From Drosophila miranda (taxonomy: Eukaryota > Arthropoda > Insecta > Diptera > Drosophilidae): 64,000 bases of DNA. Shown here piece by piece: positions 30,651 through 43,622 of this stretch (the first letter of the stretch is position 1; each line of letters opens with the position of its first letter). The notes under the pieces were generated by a model. The model ran no database searches and was not told where the DNA came from. It worked only from the letters and a program-made list of their open reading frames with translations. The stretch spans positions 15,298,001-15,362,000 of the forward strand of contig NC_046673.1 in the NCBI RefSeq assembly GCF_003369915.1, read 5' to 3'. Both the position numbers and the translations under genes were made by a program.

Positions 30651-33026
30651 TTACAATTGGGTCTTCGGCCAGGCGGCCAGCGCGTCGATCAGCGTGCCAT
30701 CAGCGGTTTTATCCTTCGACTGTGGCGGCACTTGTGGCACCTGCGGCATCATGTTGGCGTACTTGGCCAGATATGGCGTGAGCAGTTCCATTGGCAGAGG
30801 GAACACAATCGTGGAGTTCTTTTCGGCAGAGATGCTGCTCAGCGTTTGCAGATAGCGCAGCTGCAAGAGAAGGAGGATCAGAACATAAGTCAACATATCC
30901 GCGGATATGCGGGACTTACCTGTAGGGCTGAGGGGCTGGAGGAGATGACATCGGATGCTTCCTTGAGAGCCTGAGCCGACTTCTTCTCACCCTCAGCGGC
31001 AATCACCTTGGCGCGGGCATCGCGGGCCGCCTCCGCCTCGGCGGCCATGGCACGCTGCATGGACACGGGCAGAGAGACGTCCTTGCTGCGTGGGACAAGA
31101 GGATTCGAATGAAAAAGAGTACTTAGAAATAATGACAGTACTTACATCTCCACACGCTCCACCATAACGCCCCATGGCTCGGTGGCCTCGTCCAGTGTGG
31201 ACTGCATGGTGTGGGCGAGGATTTCACGCTCAGTGAGCAGCTCGGAAAGATTTCGAGTGCCCACGATGTTGCGCAACGTGGTGGCGGCCAGCAGGCGAGT
31301 GGAGGTGCTATAGTCCTCGACCTGGATTACCGCATAGAGGGGATCGCTGATGCGATAGTAGACGACCGCATCCACCGTGACCGTCACAGAGTCCTTTGTC
31401 AGCATCTCCTGCTGGGGCACATTGAAGGTCACGGTTCTCAGATCCACCCTGCGGTACTCGTCGATGCACGGCAGGATGAAGAACATGCCCGGACCCCGGG
31501 CGCCGCCACTGAGGCGACCCAGGCGGAAGATAATGGCGCGCTGGTACTCCGCAACAACCTTGAAACAGATGAATATCGAAATGGGGGACGTGATAATGAA
31601 GACAAGAACCGAGAGAATCGTCACCACCCATTCCATGCAGCCCCTCGGCTCATTCTCCGCTGCAATGGGAACAGAACAGAACAGAGCAGAACAGAATGAG
31701 AGATTACCCAGCAGCCACGACCAAGAGCTACTATCATGATGACTAATCGTTGATGGATGTATGTGGGGTATGGGTCTCTATGTGGATGTGTTTTGCCCAG
31801 ATAAGGTACACGCCCCTAATCGTATTTCCTTGGCACTTCAGTTTCGCAATCTCTCCTCTACACTCGAAACAAATTGCAATCTTGGCTTCTCTAGCAACTG
31901 CAGCCGAAAGGAATGTAAGCTGCAAAGCATTGAGCTTAAGTGAACCCGGAAAGACCACTTTACAGAGGGATCGGCAACCCTGGATGGGAAGGATTGTAAA
32001 ACCTGATCTACAGATGGAGAAAGAAGTTCCATTCTTCCATATCTTCCCAAAGAAGGCCACTCGGGACTTTGTAGCTGTGGTAATGGATAACTCAGAGATC
32101 TTACAATTGACGTCTTCTATTCCTTTTGGGAGCTTCTTTTCACCACCAGATGAACGGATCTTCCATGCCACAGCGGTCTTGCTTCAAATGGGTTGTATTC
32201 CTAGGTATTCTCAGACAGATGGTCATTGCTGAGTGGATTATGCGGTTTAGCATTCTCAAAGTTATCAGGCTGTAGATCTGATTCTTAGCATACCCGGAAA
32301 GCGCACAACCATAAATCTGAAGACCATATCCTGTTTTTAAAATGTGTTAAAGACAAAGCTCCGACACAGAAACGATCTCAACAAATATAGAGAAGCAAAA
32401 AGGAAGAGGGGAACGGAAGTCCATTGAAAGTATGATTTTTTGATAAGGTATATATCTTATTATAGTGTCAGAACCCCTATCTGCATATCTGCTGACATAT
32501 TTATCCAATACAAGTTATTTGGGTGTTTTATTTACTGAATGGTATATAAAATGTTCTATTGATAAACATTTTCCCGACTGTTGATTAACCATTGATTAAA
32601 TGCCCATATTCCTATCCTTCAGAGTGACTGCAAAAATCAGCCACAACAACCACTCCCAATCTCTCGTTTATAAGTATTTTTGAACGCAATCTAATCTAAA
32701 CTTCGATATCAGTGAAATGGGATTGAATATGGCATTTTCGGTTTTTGATCGATGAAAGAGTTGATGGAATGGCATGGATTGATCAGTAGAGCGCTTGTTT
32801 TCTTACATGTCTTGAAGCCGCGATACTGTTGCGTCACAGCGGAACGCTTCCGCGGTGGCGAGTGGTCGTTCAGGCCCACCTGCGGTGGTGCTCCAGGACC
32901 CATGTTGATCATGTAGGCGGTAGAACTGCTCGGTCCCGAGTTGCGCATATCCTCGTAGTTGGCATACACGGGGGAGTCGGCCTCCTGATGTTGCTGCTGC
33001 TGCTGGTGCTGCTGCTGTTGCTCCAT
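30651..33026 (-). CDS. Stomatin-family protein, paralog 1
   Basis: Four coding exons: 33026-32807, 31659-31146, 31085-30920 and 30860-30651; the joined frame has 369 residues. The N-terminal ~73 residues are Gln/His-rich and disordered. Next comes the hairpin membrane segment ([20 protein letters not shown]) and the SPFH/PHB domain with [32 protein letters not shown] and VYYRISDP. The helical tail is Ala/Glu-rich ([20 protein letters not shown]) and ends in [11 protein letters not shown]...[12 protein letters not shown]. Stomatins are cytoplasm-facing scaffold proteins of membrane microdomains that oligomerise and modulate ion channels. Exon borders match those of paralog 2 at the same codons. 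Confidence 0.88.
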
Positions 33027-34104
33027 GGCCCTGTGTGTCTGATCTGTGATCCACCCCGGTCAGCGAGCCAATTGAAACTGTCGCCAACAAAATAAAATCG
33101 AACCCCATTCGGGGCATTACATTGATAAGGGCCTCGAGTCGAGACTCGGTTAATCACGAACCGAGCGGCGGCACTCTGTCCAGTGCCCACACCACCAGAT
33201 ACTCGTATCTCTTAACTCCCGATTTGCGCTGCGATTGAAGAGAGGCGTGCCCCAAAGCTCGGTGGGGCAGCACCCAGGGGAACACCAGAACACCATTTAA
33301 CAGGCTGTGTGAATCGCATGCCATTCTCGGATGAATCATCGATGAATATAAACCCAGTAGCAGCCCGGAAATTGTCGAGCATGGCTTTAAAATCAATTGC
33401 GTTGCGAATGATCTTCTATTCGGAGCTATCCTCCCACATAAGTGTTCCTCTTCTAAATCTAAATATTCTAAATCACGACATTGCTTCGACAACCCGCTCA
33501 AAATGTGAAAAGGAAATGCTCGAGAATGCAAAACTAAAATATACCTAGTATCGCGACCGCACCTTGGGACTGAGAATGCAAAAACGAAATACACAGACTA
33601 AAAATATTCATGATATCAGAGTTCGAAGACACCGGTGTTGATCCCGCCCTCAGTCCCTCCGATGGTGAAAGAAAGCTCCCAAAAGGAGAAGAAGATAAGA
33701 CTCTCATAAGACCTCCTCCTTGTACACAAAAAGTCCACTCTCATGACGATATAAGATCGGTATTTGTTTCGCCCTTTATTCTACATATAAATACAGAAAA
33801 GTTTTGATTATTTGTACAAAAAGCGCCTTGGCTTGTATCTAATATAATTCATATTTTATACAAAAAAAAAAACAACAGATGGACTAAGAACACCTCAAAG
33901 AACAATAACCTCCTCGGATTCCCCGCCATCTCTCTACACCACTCTGATCCAGTGATCCTACACTTTTATCGGATGCTACAGCAAATAGCCCACGATGTCA
34001 TCGTCATCGTTGCGATCTGTGAGCGGCTGCCGCTGGCGCTGCTGTCTTTTGAGCTCGCAGCGATGCAGTGCCTCCAGATAGGGCTGCAGCACCGACATTG
34101 AGCG
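33027..34104 (-). other. Region between the two stomatin genes
   Basis: It should hold the 5' UTR/promoter of paralog 1 and the 3' UTR of paralog 2. Simple-sequence and AT-rich stretches (for example an A-run near 33866) are present. I see no further gene. Confidence 0.35.
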
Positions 34105-37100
34105 TCACTGATGGTGCTGGTGCTGGTGGCGATGCAGGGGCGTGGCCGGTGCCGGCGGATGGGGATGCATATTGTGCTGCTGCTGTTGCTGGTGGCTGCC
34201 ATGCGAGTGGGAGTTGAGAAACGGCGTGAGCAGCTCCATGGGCAGCGGGAAGATAATGGTCGAGTTCTTCTCCGTGGAGATGCTGCTGAGGGTCTGCAAG
34301 TAGCGCAGCTGCAGGAACAAGAAGGATCAGCACTCGAAGGACGATGGAACTGCCAAAAGACTCACCTGCAGGGCCGACGGGCTGGCCGAGATGATCTCGG
34401 AGGCCTCGCGGAGGGCACGCGACGACTTCATCTCGCCCTCGGCGGCAATCACCTTGGCCCGGGCCTCCCTAGCCGCCTCCGCCTCGGCGGCCATGGCACG
34501 CTGCAGTGCCGTGGGCAGGGAGACGTCCTTGCTGGAGATAGAGGTAAGGGATTAAGGCTATACTTTCTGCTCGATGTGGACACACTTACATTTCCACACG
34601 CTCCACCTTCACGCCCCAAGGATCGGTGGCCTCGTCCAGGGACATCTGCATGGTGTCGGAGATGGTCTTGCGCTCAGTAAGCAGCTCGGAGAGATTTCGG
34701 GTGCCGAGAACATTGCGCAATGTGGTGGCTGCCAGGAGGCTGGTCGAGTGGCTGTAGTTGTACACCTGGATGACGGCCTTCAGCGGATCACTGATGCGAT
34801 AGTAGACCACGGCATCCACAGTAACCGTCACCGAGTCCTTGGAGAGCACCTCCTGCGGCGGCACATCGAACGAGACGGTGCGCAGATCCACCGGATAGTA
34901 GTCGTCGACACAGGGCAGGACAAAGAAGACACCCGGACCACGGGCCCCACCGCTGCGGAGGCGACCCATGCGAAAGATTACAGCGCGCTCGTACTCGGAC
35001 ACCACCTTGAAGCAGATGAACACGGAGATGGGGAAGGTCAGGATCATAATCAGCACGGAAATAGCCGTCGCTAGTATCTCCACGCAGCCCATGTCATCAT
35101 TTTCAGCTGCAAAAGATACAGAGAGAGATTTGGGATAAGATTCTTTGGAGATTTTAATATGCGATGCTCTTAAGTCTAGTTTTTACTATTGAAGGGGATA
35201 GCCGGGATAGAGGGAAGAGACCTCTGTGATCTAAGACCGAAATAGAATGAAGAACGGCTCGTACGAGTACACAGTGTAGAGCTTGTTAGAGCTTTGTTGG
35301 AGCTTCATAAGAGAAAGATCTTTTCCTCCAGCAATAGAAAAATTTTCAGATTACCAAGCACAGATTAAAGAACACATCATACCGCATGTAAGGGACAAGG
35401 AAAAACGGAAACGAAGTCTGAAGAAAAAAATGAGAGCATAAACTGTTCGTAGATACTGTTCGTTAGGCTAATATTTTTCCGGTTTCAACTACAATTTTCT
35501 CCCTCTTCTATGATCCTCTCTAAGGGAGTCTCTCGACAAGCACTCTTTCACCATTAACACGAGTGCTGCAACAGAAAAGGCAGAAGACAAGAATAACGGA
35601 CAACCAAGTAACGGCGACAAGGCTGGCACACAGCCCCTCTGCTGGGGGTTCAACTACAGCTAAATTATGAAATTAAACTGAGAATAACTCTAAAATCCGA
35701 TCCATACATACAAAAAGGGATCGGTGTAAGGGTTTCTTTATTTCTTTATTTTTTTCTAGTAAATTTCTGTTTCCAAACGCATTATGATATTTCAATTACC
35801 CTACACACCATCATACAATACATATTCCATGGCATGTCTCTGTGTTTTGGAGGCAATTAATGTGTACAAATTGCTTTTGATCTAGTAAAAAATCCCATAA
35901 ATTCCATAAATATCCAGGGAACAGCAGAGCAGGAGCCGAGCATTTCTTATGCTCGACTAACTACATAAGTAGAACATTTGCTTTATTGCCAAATACGAGT
36001 ACCAGTACGGGTACGAGTATATACATACCATACAGGCGAGTTTTCGAGTGCTACATACATCTAATATATGGTACACAAAACACGTTCATGAATATGATAT
36101 CCAAAATGGTTTTATTTTTGTTGTTTTTGTGTTGTGTTGTGTTGTGTTTCTTCACCTATCGAGCCGAGTAATACACGTTCTCGAGAGAACTATTTATGCC
36201 CAATGGGCAAGGAATGTTTACGCCCAAAGGCCCCGGCGGGTGTTGAGTATTTCTTTCCTTTTGTTTAGATTATATGTTTCGACAGTACGATTTATATCAC
36301 GGATACACGGATCGGTGTTCATATGCCTCAATCGTGGCCTGGGGGTGGGGGGGGTGGTCTGATGGGGGATATTTTTTATTTATTTTCATATGTCGGCGCA
36401 GAGTTTATATTGCATACTTCATTGGTGGTCCGATCGGTACAGTTCAATGCTCAGATACAGACACACATACAGATACAATGTACTGGTTCTGAAATGATTC
36501 GGATTCATTTAATAAGAAATCGTCTCACCTCGTGCCTTGATTATGATTTTCAATCGCATTAATTTCCCATTTTCTTGAATTATGGATTTTTGCCGGTGGG
36601 GGGAATGGGGGAGGGCATAGTCTACAGATCTGTGAGGTCATGTGTGCGCGCTATTTGTATCTGGCAGTCAATGTGCGTATATTTTTATGAGCTAAACAAA
36701 ATGCGGCAAGCGAATCTGTGCCTGGAAATCCGGTCCACAAATCGAAGGAACTATGCAATAAAATATAATGGAAATTTATAATTATAGAGTGATAAGATAT
36801 GGAATTCTTTCAATTCTTTCAATCTCTTGATGATCCTTGAGTCTGTTCGATTATACATTCTTTATGGCAGCCATTCCCATGGTAAATAATCGTATAGTTC
36901 CTTTAGAATCTTTTCGAGATCCAATATGTGAGCAAAATGGGACTTTGTATAAAAGAATCTGGCATTTTTATGGGTACAACCTTTGGGTTCCTTTTCAACG
37001 AAATATTGTAAACTTTCTTCGAAAGAGCTAGCATAAAAACATATCCATCTCTTATCTGTCGCGTTTCCATCAAATTTCAACTCCTTTCTTCCCATATCTT

Positions 37101-37280
37101 ACACGTTTTGAGTCCCTGATAGGGCAACGATGCGGAAGGTGGTATATGCACCGTATGCTGATGCTGCGGCTGCGGTGTCAGCGGAAAGGTCTCCGTCGAT
37201 GAGGAGGCCTGCACTTGGCCCGATCCCGGCGAGCCGACATGAAGACGCGAGCGATGTTGATGCGGCGAGGCAGGATGCAT
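34105..37280 (-). CDS. Stomatin-family protein, paralog 2
   Basis: Four coding exons: 37280-37103, 35106-34590, 34531-34366 and 34308-34105; the joined frame has 354 residues. The first exon is a short disordered His/Pro/Ser-rich piece ending YQGLKT, the counterpart of YRGFKT in paralog 1, and both split a Ser codon at the donor. The SPFH part is highly similar ([20 protein letters not shown]) with one extra residue in the RSGGARG loop. The third exon is 166 bases in both genes. The C-terminal tail differs, being His/Gln-rich. This is a tandem duplication with changed ends. Confidence 0.88.
35107..37102 (-). other. First intron of stomatin paralog 2 (~2 kb)
   Basis: GT donor (complement of 37101-37102) and AG acceptor (complement of 35107-35108). 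The interior is AT-rich with a GGGGTGGGG run near 36344. No embedded gene is supported. Confidence 0.45.
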
Positions 37281-39683
37281 TTCTGGACACCGACAAATTA
37301 TCGAACGACCAGAGAAATAGAGCAGGAACCACAAGAACTTGGAAATGAAACGGAAACTGATCGATGAGAACTGCACGCGTCCAGCGCACGTTTTCAAGTG
37401 AATGCGGAGGCGGCAAAAATCCACCAAACAAACAAAACACAAAACCTCCTACAATACAAAAGCTCAACGTATCGGCGATAGAACGACTAGAAAGATACCC
37501 CCGGTATGGGTATACTTATATGTATGTATATTTGGGCTATAATTAGGGATAATTTCCCTCAGATGGGGAGGATTATTAAAAAATACCTGCAAATAAAAAA
37601 CCAGGCCCCATCATTATTATGTTCTTTCTTACTATATCTGATAATATTGCCCCTGGAAACTAGTTTTTAATATTTCATAATTAATCATTAATATTAAAAC
37701 AAATAATACAAATATTTAAGCTAAATGAATTTAAACTGAAAATTAGATTATTAACATACATATAAATATTGTTACATATAATCAATGAATGTATGTATGA
37801 ATTTATACCAAAGAAAAGGGGGGTATACCCCTAGAATCTAAAAGATAATTGGTATCAAAAACCATCCTAAACAGACATACAAGCAGCAGCAGTAGATCGT
37901 AGAACCGACAGCAGTTGCTGGACTTATTTCACACATTCACATAATATGTATGCCCGCCGACCGATTCCCGATTCCCGATTCCCGATGCCCGATCCGACGG
38001 GATGGTTCGTTCTTTTTGTTTAAATTATTCGAAACAGGGCACTAGAGATGGAGATAATTTATACACCACTTCAATCACAGCATTCACAGAAGCTAAAGCT
38101 AAATGCCTTTTGTTCTGAAATTGATATACATAGAACACCACATAGACAAGTATGTATTTATGTATGTATAGCCAGAGGTATGTATAGCCGTGGTGGTGGC
38201 AGGCTCTGAGCTATGGAGACGCCCTGTCTTTCACATTTGTCTAAATCATCAACAGGGGCACAGGTCAGCCCAAGTGGTACAACAAAATAATTTCCACACA
38301 CACAAAACTCTCCGTGTAATGCTCTCTAAGCTGGAACACAAATCACCATGGGGATCAGTTTCTGGGGGACTCCTCCTTTACAATATCTAGACACAAATGA
38401 GTTATGGTTACAACGAATGCTCCGCTGTACGTTTTGTATTCTTTAAATGCAAAGAAAATACTTATAATATGGTTATGTTAAGACAATGTGGTTGTATTTA
38501 CCATTCCATCATGTTCCATTTATCTTTTACTGATCTTATAGTGAAGATTCTCATTCGGGGAACAACGGAATGCTATAGTTTCGATAGAAGTGTGTGTTTT
38601 TATAACAAAAACAGACGATCACTGGAATTACCGGTGAAATATTCATTAAATTTATGATATATCCATGGATTATGGCACTTTGATTTGACTGCAATATACT
38701 CGTACTTTATTGTAATTGTTACATTAAACAACAATAAAAAATGTACATAATTATGTTATATATAAATATGCAAAAGATTTACTTCTTTGAGGCTAAGTTG
38801 CATCTGCGGATGGTTTCGGGCTGCAATGAGAGGCGTAAAGTAAATGCAAGACCATCCTGTATAGCACACTATAAGATATTTTTTTGTGGGTAAAGGTGAG
38901 TCTCTGCGTTGTGACTGGGGGAATATCAGTTTATAGGTAGTATTGTATATAGGTATGTATATAGCTGATTCGTAAGGCACATTACGGTCTATATAGATCT
39001 ACGAATGAATGATTGCTAATTGCGCTTGATGATGGTTGATGGGGGAGGTTGATACAATTTGGTCGCAGCTATACTATTCATAGATTGATTGGTTGATTGC
39101 TGTATACAAGTAGTTATATAAAGGTATATATATATGTGTGTGTGTGTGTTGGTTATCATATGCTGATTTGTAACAAATGCTTCATTCTTCGCATAAAATC
39201 CAAATGCCTCTTACAATTATAATGCTTATATATAACAAATTTTGCATTCAAAATCAGTTTGCTTACAAAAATTCAATTTTGGCCGCTGCGAAATTTGTCC
39301 ACCTTACAATTTTTTAGCCACTTTAGCCACAATTTATGATCTACTAATTTTTTGTTTCTTCGTTCTTCGTTTTTTTTTAATTGACTGAGCAATATCCTAT
39401 TTATTTTTATACCCGGTACTCCAAGACTTTAGGTATATATTTTTTTGTGATTGCGTTTGTGTGCATCATCTCACTCTCTGGTGGAGATCTCTCTCTTGCC
39501 TCCTGCATTGCATGCAAACATCGAAACATTCTGAGAACTTAAACAACTAATAATCTTAGCACTCCCATCGATTGGTTAACAAATTCTTTGCTGTATGTAG
39601 GAGGAGTATGTGGTGGTAGTGGTGGAGTAGGTGGAGCACGCTGACCACTGGCCACTCTTTCCCGCTGGCGCCTGGCGCCTTCG
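37281..39683. other. Intergenic: 5' side of stomatin 2 and 3' side of the Thr-rich protein gene
   Basis: No supported coding sequence. Small features are a CCGATT hexamer run at about 37961-37990, a TG run near 39137-39149, and a piece reading TTTTTATACCCGGTACTC near 39404 that resembles a DINE-1 end but is not continued by a core. Confidence 0.4.
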
Positions 39684-40685
39684 TCAGTCGTTATACATGC
39701 CATCAACCAGGAAATCCATGCGCCTGTAGTGCCTCGTACTCCACATCTCGCGGAAGCGGCGATACATAATGGTAACCACACCAATGGCCAGCGGCACCGT
39801 CAGCAGCACCGTCACAATGGGCACTATGTAATCGTTGCCTTCGCGATCCGCCAGGTTTCCAGTTAACTCTTGGACCATCGGTGCCACCGGCTCGGACAAT
39901 GTGGATGCCGGCACGGGCAGGGGCTCCGAAGAGGCAGCTAAGGAAGGAGCCGCCGGCGACTTTACCTTATCCTCTTGTTCCTTCTCCCATTCGCTATGCG
40001 TATCCATGCTGTACACAACGGGTGGCTTTGTGGGACGCGGCGTTGTCGTCGTCGTGGTGGTTGTAGTGGTCGTCGTTGTGGTGGTGCTGGTTGTTGTGGT
40101 TGTGGTAGTCGATGGAGTAGTGGAGGTGCTGCTAGAGCTCCTGCTGCTGCTGGTGCCGCTGCTAGTCGTGCTGGTCGTAGAGTTGTTGGCCTTTTTTTTC
40201 ACATCACTTATGGAGATGCCTTCAGCCACAATGGTGCCAGTGGATGGCTTTACTGTTGCTGCCGCCGCCGCTGCTGCTGGCTTTGTGACTGTTTCATTGT
40301 TGGCTGCAGAAGCTGCGCTTGTAGGTACCGCCGTCGCAGTGGTGGGCTTCAGCTGCACCGGGTCCGTCCTCTTCCTGTTCTTGGCCGTGTTGTCCGGCGG
40401 AATGGTGCTCGTCTTGTTCATATCCTTTTCGTGCTCTTTGGCCAGTTCCGTGGAGTTGGTTGACTTGACCTGTGTCTTCTCAATGATGTGCACTTGACCA
40501 GGGACCGCAGTGTGTGCTGTGGCTGTGGCATTCACCACATTCACCAGCGGCGCTGCCGTGGAACTGTTGCTCTGAGATGGCTGCGGATTGGCAGCAACGT
40601 TGGCCACAGCGGCATTCTGCTCTCCAGCAGCGAGCAGCAGCAGGCTTGAGCCGCACAGCAGCCAAAGCAGCGGAAGCACGTTCAT
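39684..40685 (-). CDS. Thr/Ser-rich single-pass membrane protein, unrecognised
   Basis: The ATG at 40685 is preceded by AAA and is directly followed by a signal-peptide-like stretch (MNVLPLLWLLCGSSLLLLAA), so I prefer it to extending upstream. The protein has 333 residues. The ectodomain is long, low-complexity and mucin-like, rich in Asn-x-Ser/Thr sites and Ser/Thr, with an almost pure Thr run near residues 200-225. One transmembrane helix (YIVPIVTVLLTVPLAIGVV) lies near the end, followed by a basic stop-transfer and a short tail ending MDFLVDGMYND. The tail is the part most likely to be conserved and to carry function. I do not recognise the family. The promoter module at 40757-40990 is directly upstream. 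Confidence 0.8.
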   Translation of the reverse strand: MNVLPLLWLLCGSSLLLLAAGEQNAAVANVAANPQPSQSNSSTAAPLVNVVNATATAHTAVPGQVHIIEKTQVKSTNSTELAKEHEKDMNKTSTIPPDNTAKNRKRTDPVQLKPTTATAVPTSAASAANNETVTKPAAAAAAATVKPSTGTIVAEGISISDVKKKANNSTTSTTSSGTSSSRSSSSTSTTPSTTTTTTTSTTTTTTTTTTTTTTTPRPTKPPVVYSMDTHSEWEKEQEDKVKSPAAPSLAASSEPLPVPASTLSEPVAPMVQELTGNLADREGNDYIVPIVTVLLTVPLAIGVVTIMYRRFREMWSTRHYRRMDFLVDGMYND

Positions 40686-40756
40686 TTTCTGGCCAGGACC
40701 CTTGTGGAATTCCAAAAATTTTGTCCAAAAACCAACGCAATCGTCTAAAATTTGTC

Positions 40757-40990
40757 CAGTGCGACCATATATCGTCGGACCCTCAGAAATATACCGGAAT
40801 ATACCGTCTCATTTAAAAAATATACCGTAAATATACTAACGACACATACATATTCCCCGTTCTTGATATTCCGTGGAATATTACTAGCCATATAGCACAT
40901 TTAGCCATGCCCACATAATTTTATACGATTATTGAATCAATTTTCTACTTGACTGGCCTATTCTAATTACTTGCTTTTATTGCATTTCTA
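40757..40990 (-). promoter_or_regulatory. Promoter module of the Thr-rich gene, copy of the dispersed repeat
   Basis: On the minus strand: GGTATATTT words (complements near 40820 and 40787-40795), then a Motif 1 variant GGTCGCACTG (complement at 40757-40766), about 72 bases before the ATG. The upstream half, to about 40990, aligns closely with 29066-29285, including GATATTCCGT, GAATATTACTAGC and ATAATTTTATACGATT. Confidence 0.65.
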
Positions 40991-41252
40991 AAACCAAAAC
41001 TTGTAAAGAACAAACGTATTTCTTCAACAAATTCTCTAGTTTAGTCTTGAGCCGCGCATTTCAATCATGGAACGGCGTTGCCAAATACTCGACAGCTGGC
41101 AACGCTGGCACTGCTGACGTTGCCACTTTCGTGCGTGTCAGACAGCTGCTGTGTGTGTTGGTTGTGTGTGCGCGTGTGTGGGGACTGCCGCATTAATTTC
41201 TTGATTTCGATTTGGACTCAGATTTAGCCCGTAGCCCCGCGAAACGTACAAA

Positions 41253-43024
41253 ATGAAACTGCCAAACGACACACTGGTACTGCTGCTGGGCGGGTGCCTG
41301 CTACTGATGTGCGGCACGGCCCGGGCCTGGCACTCGGAGGAGCTGGAGATCTTCGATTTGGTGGAGGAGATCAACAAGAACTTCTACGAGTTCATGGGCA
41401 TCAATCAGACTGCCACCAACAACGAGATCAAACGCGCCTTCCGCACCCTCTCGATTGTCCTGCATCCGGACAAGAATCCGTCCGAGGACGCGAACATCCA
41501 GTTCCGGAACCTCGTCTCCATCTACGAGGTGCTGAAGGACTCGTCCAAGCGGGAGAAGTACGACAAGGTGCTCAAGGAGGGCATGCCCAATTGGAAATCG
41601 GCACTGTACTATTACCGCCGCATGCGCAAGATCGGCTTGTACGAAGGCGCCTTCATCCTGTTCCTGATCATCACCGTTGGCCAGTATCTGTTCGCGTGGG
41701 CCGCCTACCTCGAGAAGAAGTACACCGCCGAGCAGGTGTTCGGCACCAAGCTGAAGAAGCTCCAGAAGAAGAATAAAAACATCGACATGGATGTGATCCT
41801 CAGCGAGATCCCCATGCCGTCGCTCCTAAACACGCTGCCCATTCAGATACCACTGGCCATCTGGAATCTACCGAAGACCATCAAGAATGGCTTCAGCAAG
41901 GCCAATGAGCTCAAGGAGCTGGCCCTGGAGAAGCGCAGACAGTAAGTAGAAAAGAAAAAGGCCTTTCCACTACAAACTAGGAACTACTGCAAATAAATGT
42001 TATTTTTTCCGTTCTGCACAGAGAGCTCGAGGCCGCTCGCCGGCAGGAGGAGCTGGAGCGCGAGGCCGAGGAGCAGGCCCGCCTGCGCAAGGAGCAAAAG
42101 GAGAACCTGCGCAAGCGCAAGCAGAACAGCAAGGCACCGGAGAAGACAGAGGAGGAGTTGCGCGGCTATTCCCGGATCAATGCCCGACAGCTGAACGAAG
42201 AGGATGGCGTGCGTCCCGCTTCCCAGAAGGTGAACCACAAATACCTAGCAACCATAGATCAGCGTTTGTTTTACTCATCGCCCAAGGGCGCCCAAATCTT
42301 CCAGAGCACTGTGAGCGGCGGCTTCTGGACAGACGAGGATCTCACCGAGCTGATACGCCTTGTGAAGAAGCACCCGGGTGGTGCGGGCAGTCGCTGGAAC
42401 ACCATTGCCGAATCCATGAACCGCTCGGTCCAGGAGGTAACCTTCATGGCGGCCAAGATGAAGGAGAACGGCTACCGCATACCCGGCCAGACGGAGAGCG
42501 TGGCCGAGAACCTCGTTCAGGAGTCACAGGAGGCGGTCCGGAAGGAGAAGGTGAAGAAGTCCGCGTCCGTGACTGCTACTGCGGCTCCAGGCACTGTCAC
42601 TGCCAGCAGCGAGAAGAGCATGCTGATACCGGAGACCAACTGGACGCAGGAGCAGCAACGCGCTCTGGAGGCGGCCATCGTGAAGAACAGGAAGACGGCC
42701 AGCGGCGATCGCTGGCAGAAGATCGCCAACAGTGTGCCGGAGAAGACCAAGGAAGAGTGTCTGGTGCGGTACAAGTATTTGTGCGAGCTGGTCAAGACCC
42801 AGAAGAAGGCCGAGGAGGCGGAAGCCGTGGCCAATGCAGAACTGGACGATCCGCCCAACGAGGAGGAGTTACCCGAGGAGCTGCTTGCCGAAGAGGTGGA
42901 GCCCACGGCCGCAGCGCCAGCGGCGTCCAAGAAGCTCAGCAAACGCGAGCTGCGGCGCCGAAAGCAGAACTACTCCACCAGCGATGATTCCGACGCGGAT
43001 GCATATCAGTACGAGATCAGCTAG
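41253..43024 (+). CDS. DNAJC1: DnaJ homolog subfamily C member 1 (ER J-protein with SANT domains)
   Basis: Exons 41253-41941 and 42022-43024 join in phase (CA/A) to 563 residues (human protein 554). Domains: signal peptide about 1-24; J domain about 43-108 with the HPD motif (LHPDKN) that stimulates Hsp70 ATPase; one membrane helix near 130-152 (FILFLIITVGQYLFAWAAYL); a charged coiled stretch; two SANT/Myb domains, about 328-378 (WTDEDLTELI) and 434-485 (WTQEQQRALEAAI). The end is acidic with a basic KRELRRRKQN patch. In mammals the J domain faces the ER lumen and recruits BiP while the SANT part is cytosolic. Confidence 0.92.
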
Positions 43025-43622
43025 TCGCCATGAATTCCCTGGGTACCCCATCCTCCTCGCGTGGCTCAAAAAAACTTAGGTGTAATAAGGATACGTTTTT
43101 TTAAAATATAATTTGCATTAAAGAAAGACTGTGGCTATGGATCCAATGACAGGGCTTCCAGTAGCAAGCCACGATCACATATATAGATATCCAATGTCCT
43201 CCATTTCGAAGCGCTTCTCCCTTATGTTTTGTACATATTGTGTAATCAATCAAATCAAGAATTCCTTTTGCCAAGTAAAAACCAAAATGTGGATGCAAGT
43301 GAGAAGACATGCATACATATATCACGCGTCTTTTCCATGGGCCCTCGACACGATGATCGTATCGATAAGATAACAAATTGAACAGATCTTTGGACACACC
43401 AGCCGATAGTTAGAGCTATTCTATTGGATGCGCTATACCCTCTACTTACCCGATACTTATAGATTATTTTGTGTATCGGGTATATCAGTAGAGCCGCGGA
43501 CCTTGCTGCGACTCACGATGCTACCGGTCGTTATGGTGCGTTTTGGGATCGAATTTTAATGATAAATGAAAGCGCCTACCATACTAAAGATTAATAATGA
43601 TACAAGAGACAAAGACTCGGAT
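43025..43622. other. Convergent intergenic region with a decayed DINE-1 end
   Basis: At about 43430-43530 the words ACCCGATACTT, ATCGGGTATATCAGTAGAG and a GCCGCGG...CTGCGACTCAC hairpin-like end match the termini of the DINE-1 copies at 7584 and 10224, with the core deleted. A DRE word TATCGATA lies at 43360-43367. No gene is seen. Confidence 0.5.

Noticed and set aside
31750-32232. 160-residue plus-strand frame inside intron 1 of stomatin paralog 1
   Set aside because: No family features and several short competing frames; intronic chance frame is more likely.
39400-39425. Another DINE-1 copy at TTTTTATACCCGGTACTC
   Set aside because: Only the terminal word is present; no core, microsatellite or hairpin follows.
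39835-40497. 220-residue plus-strand frame rich in Val
   Set aside because: Antisense of the Thr-rich stretch of the membrane protein (ACC/GGT repeats). The minus-strand frame has signal peptide and membrane helix.
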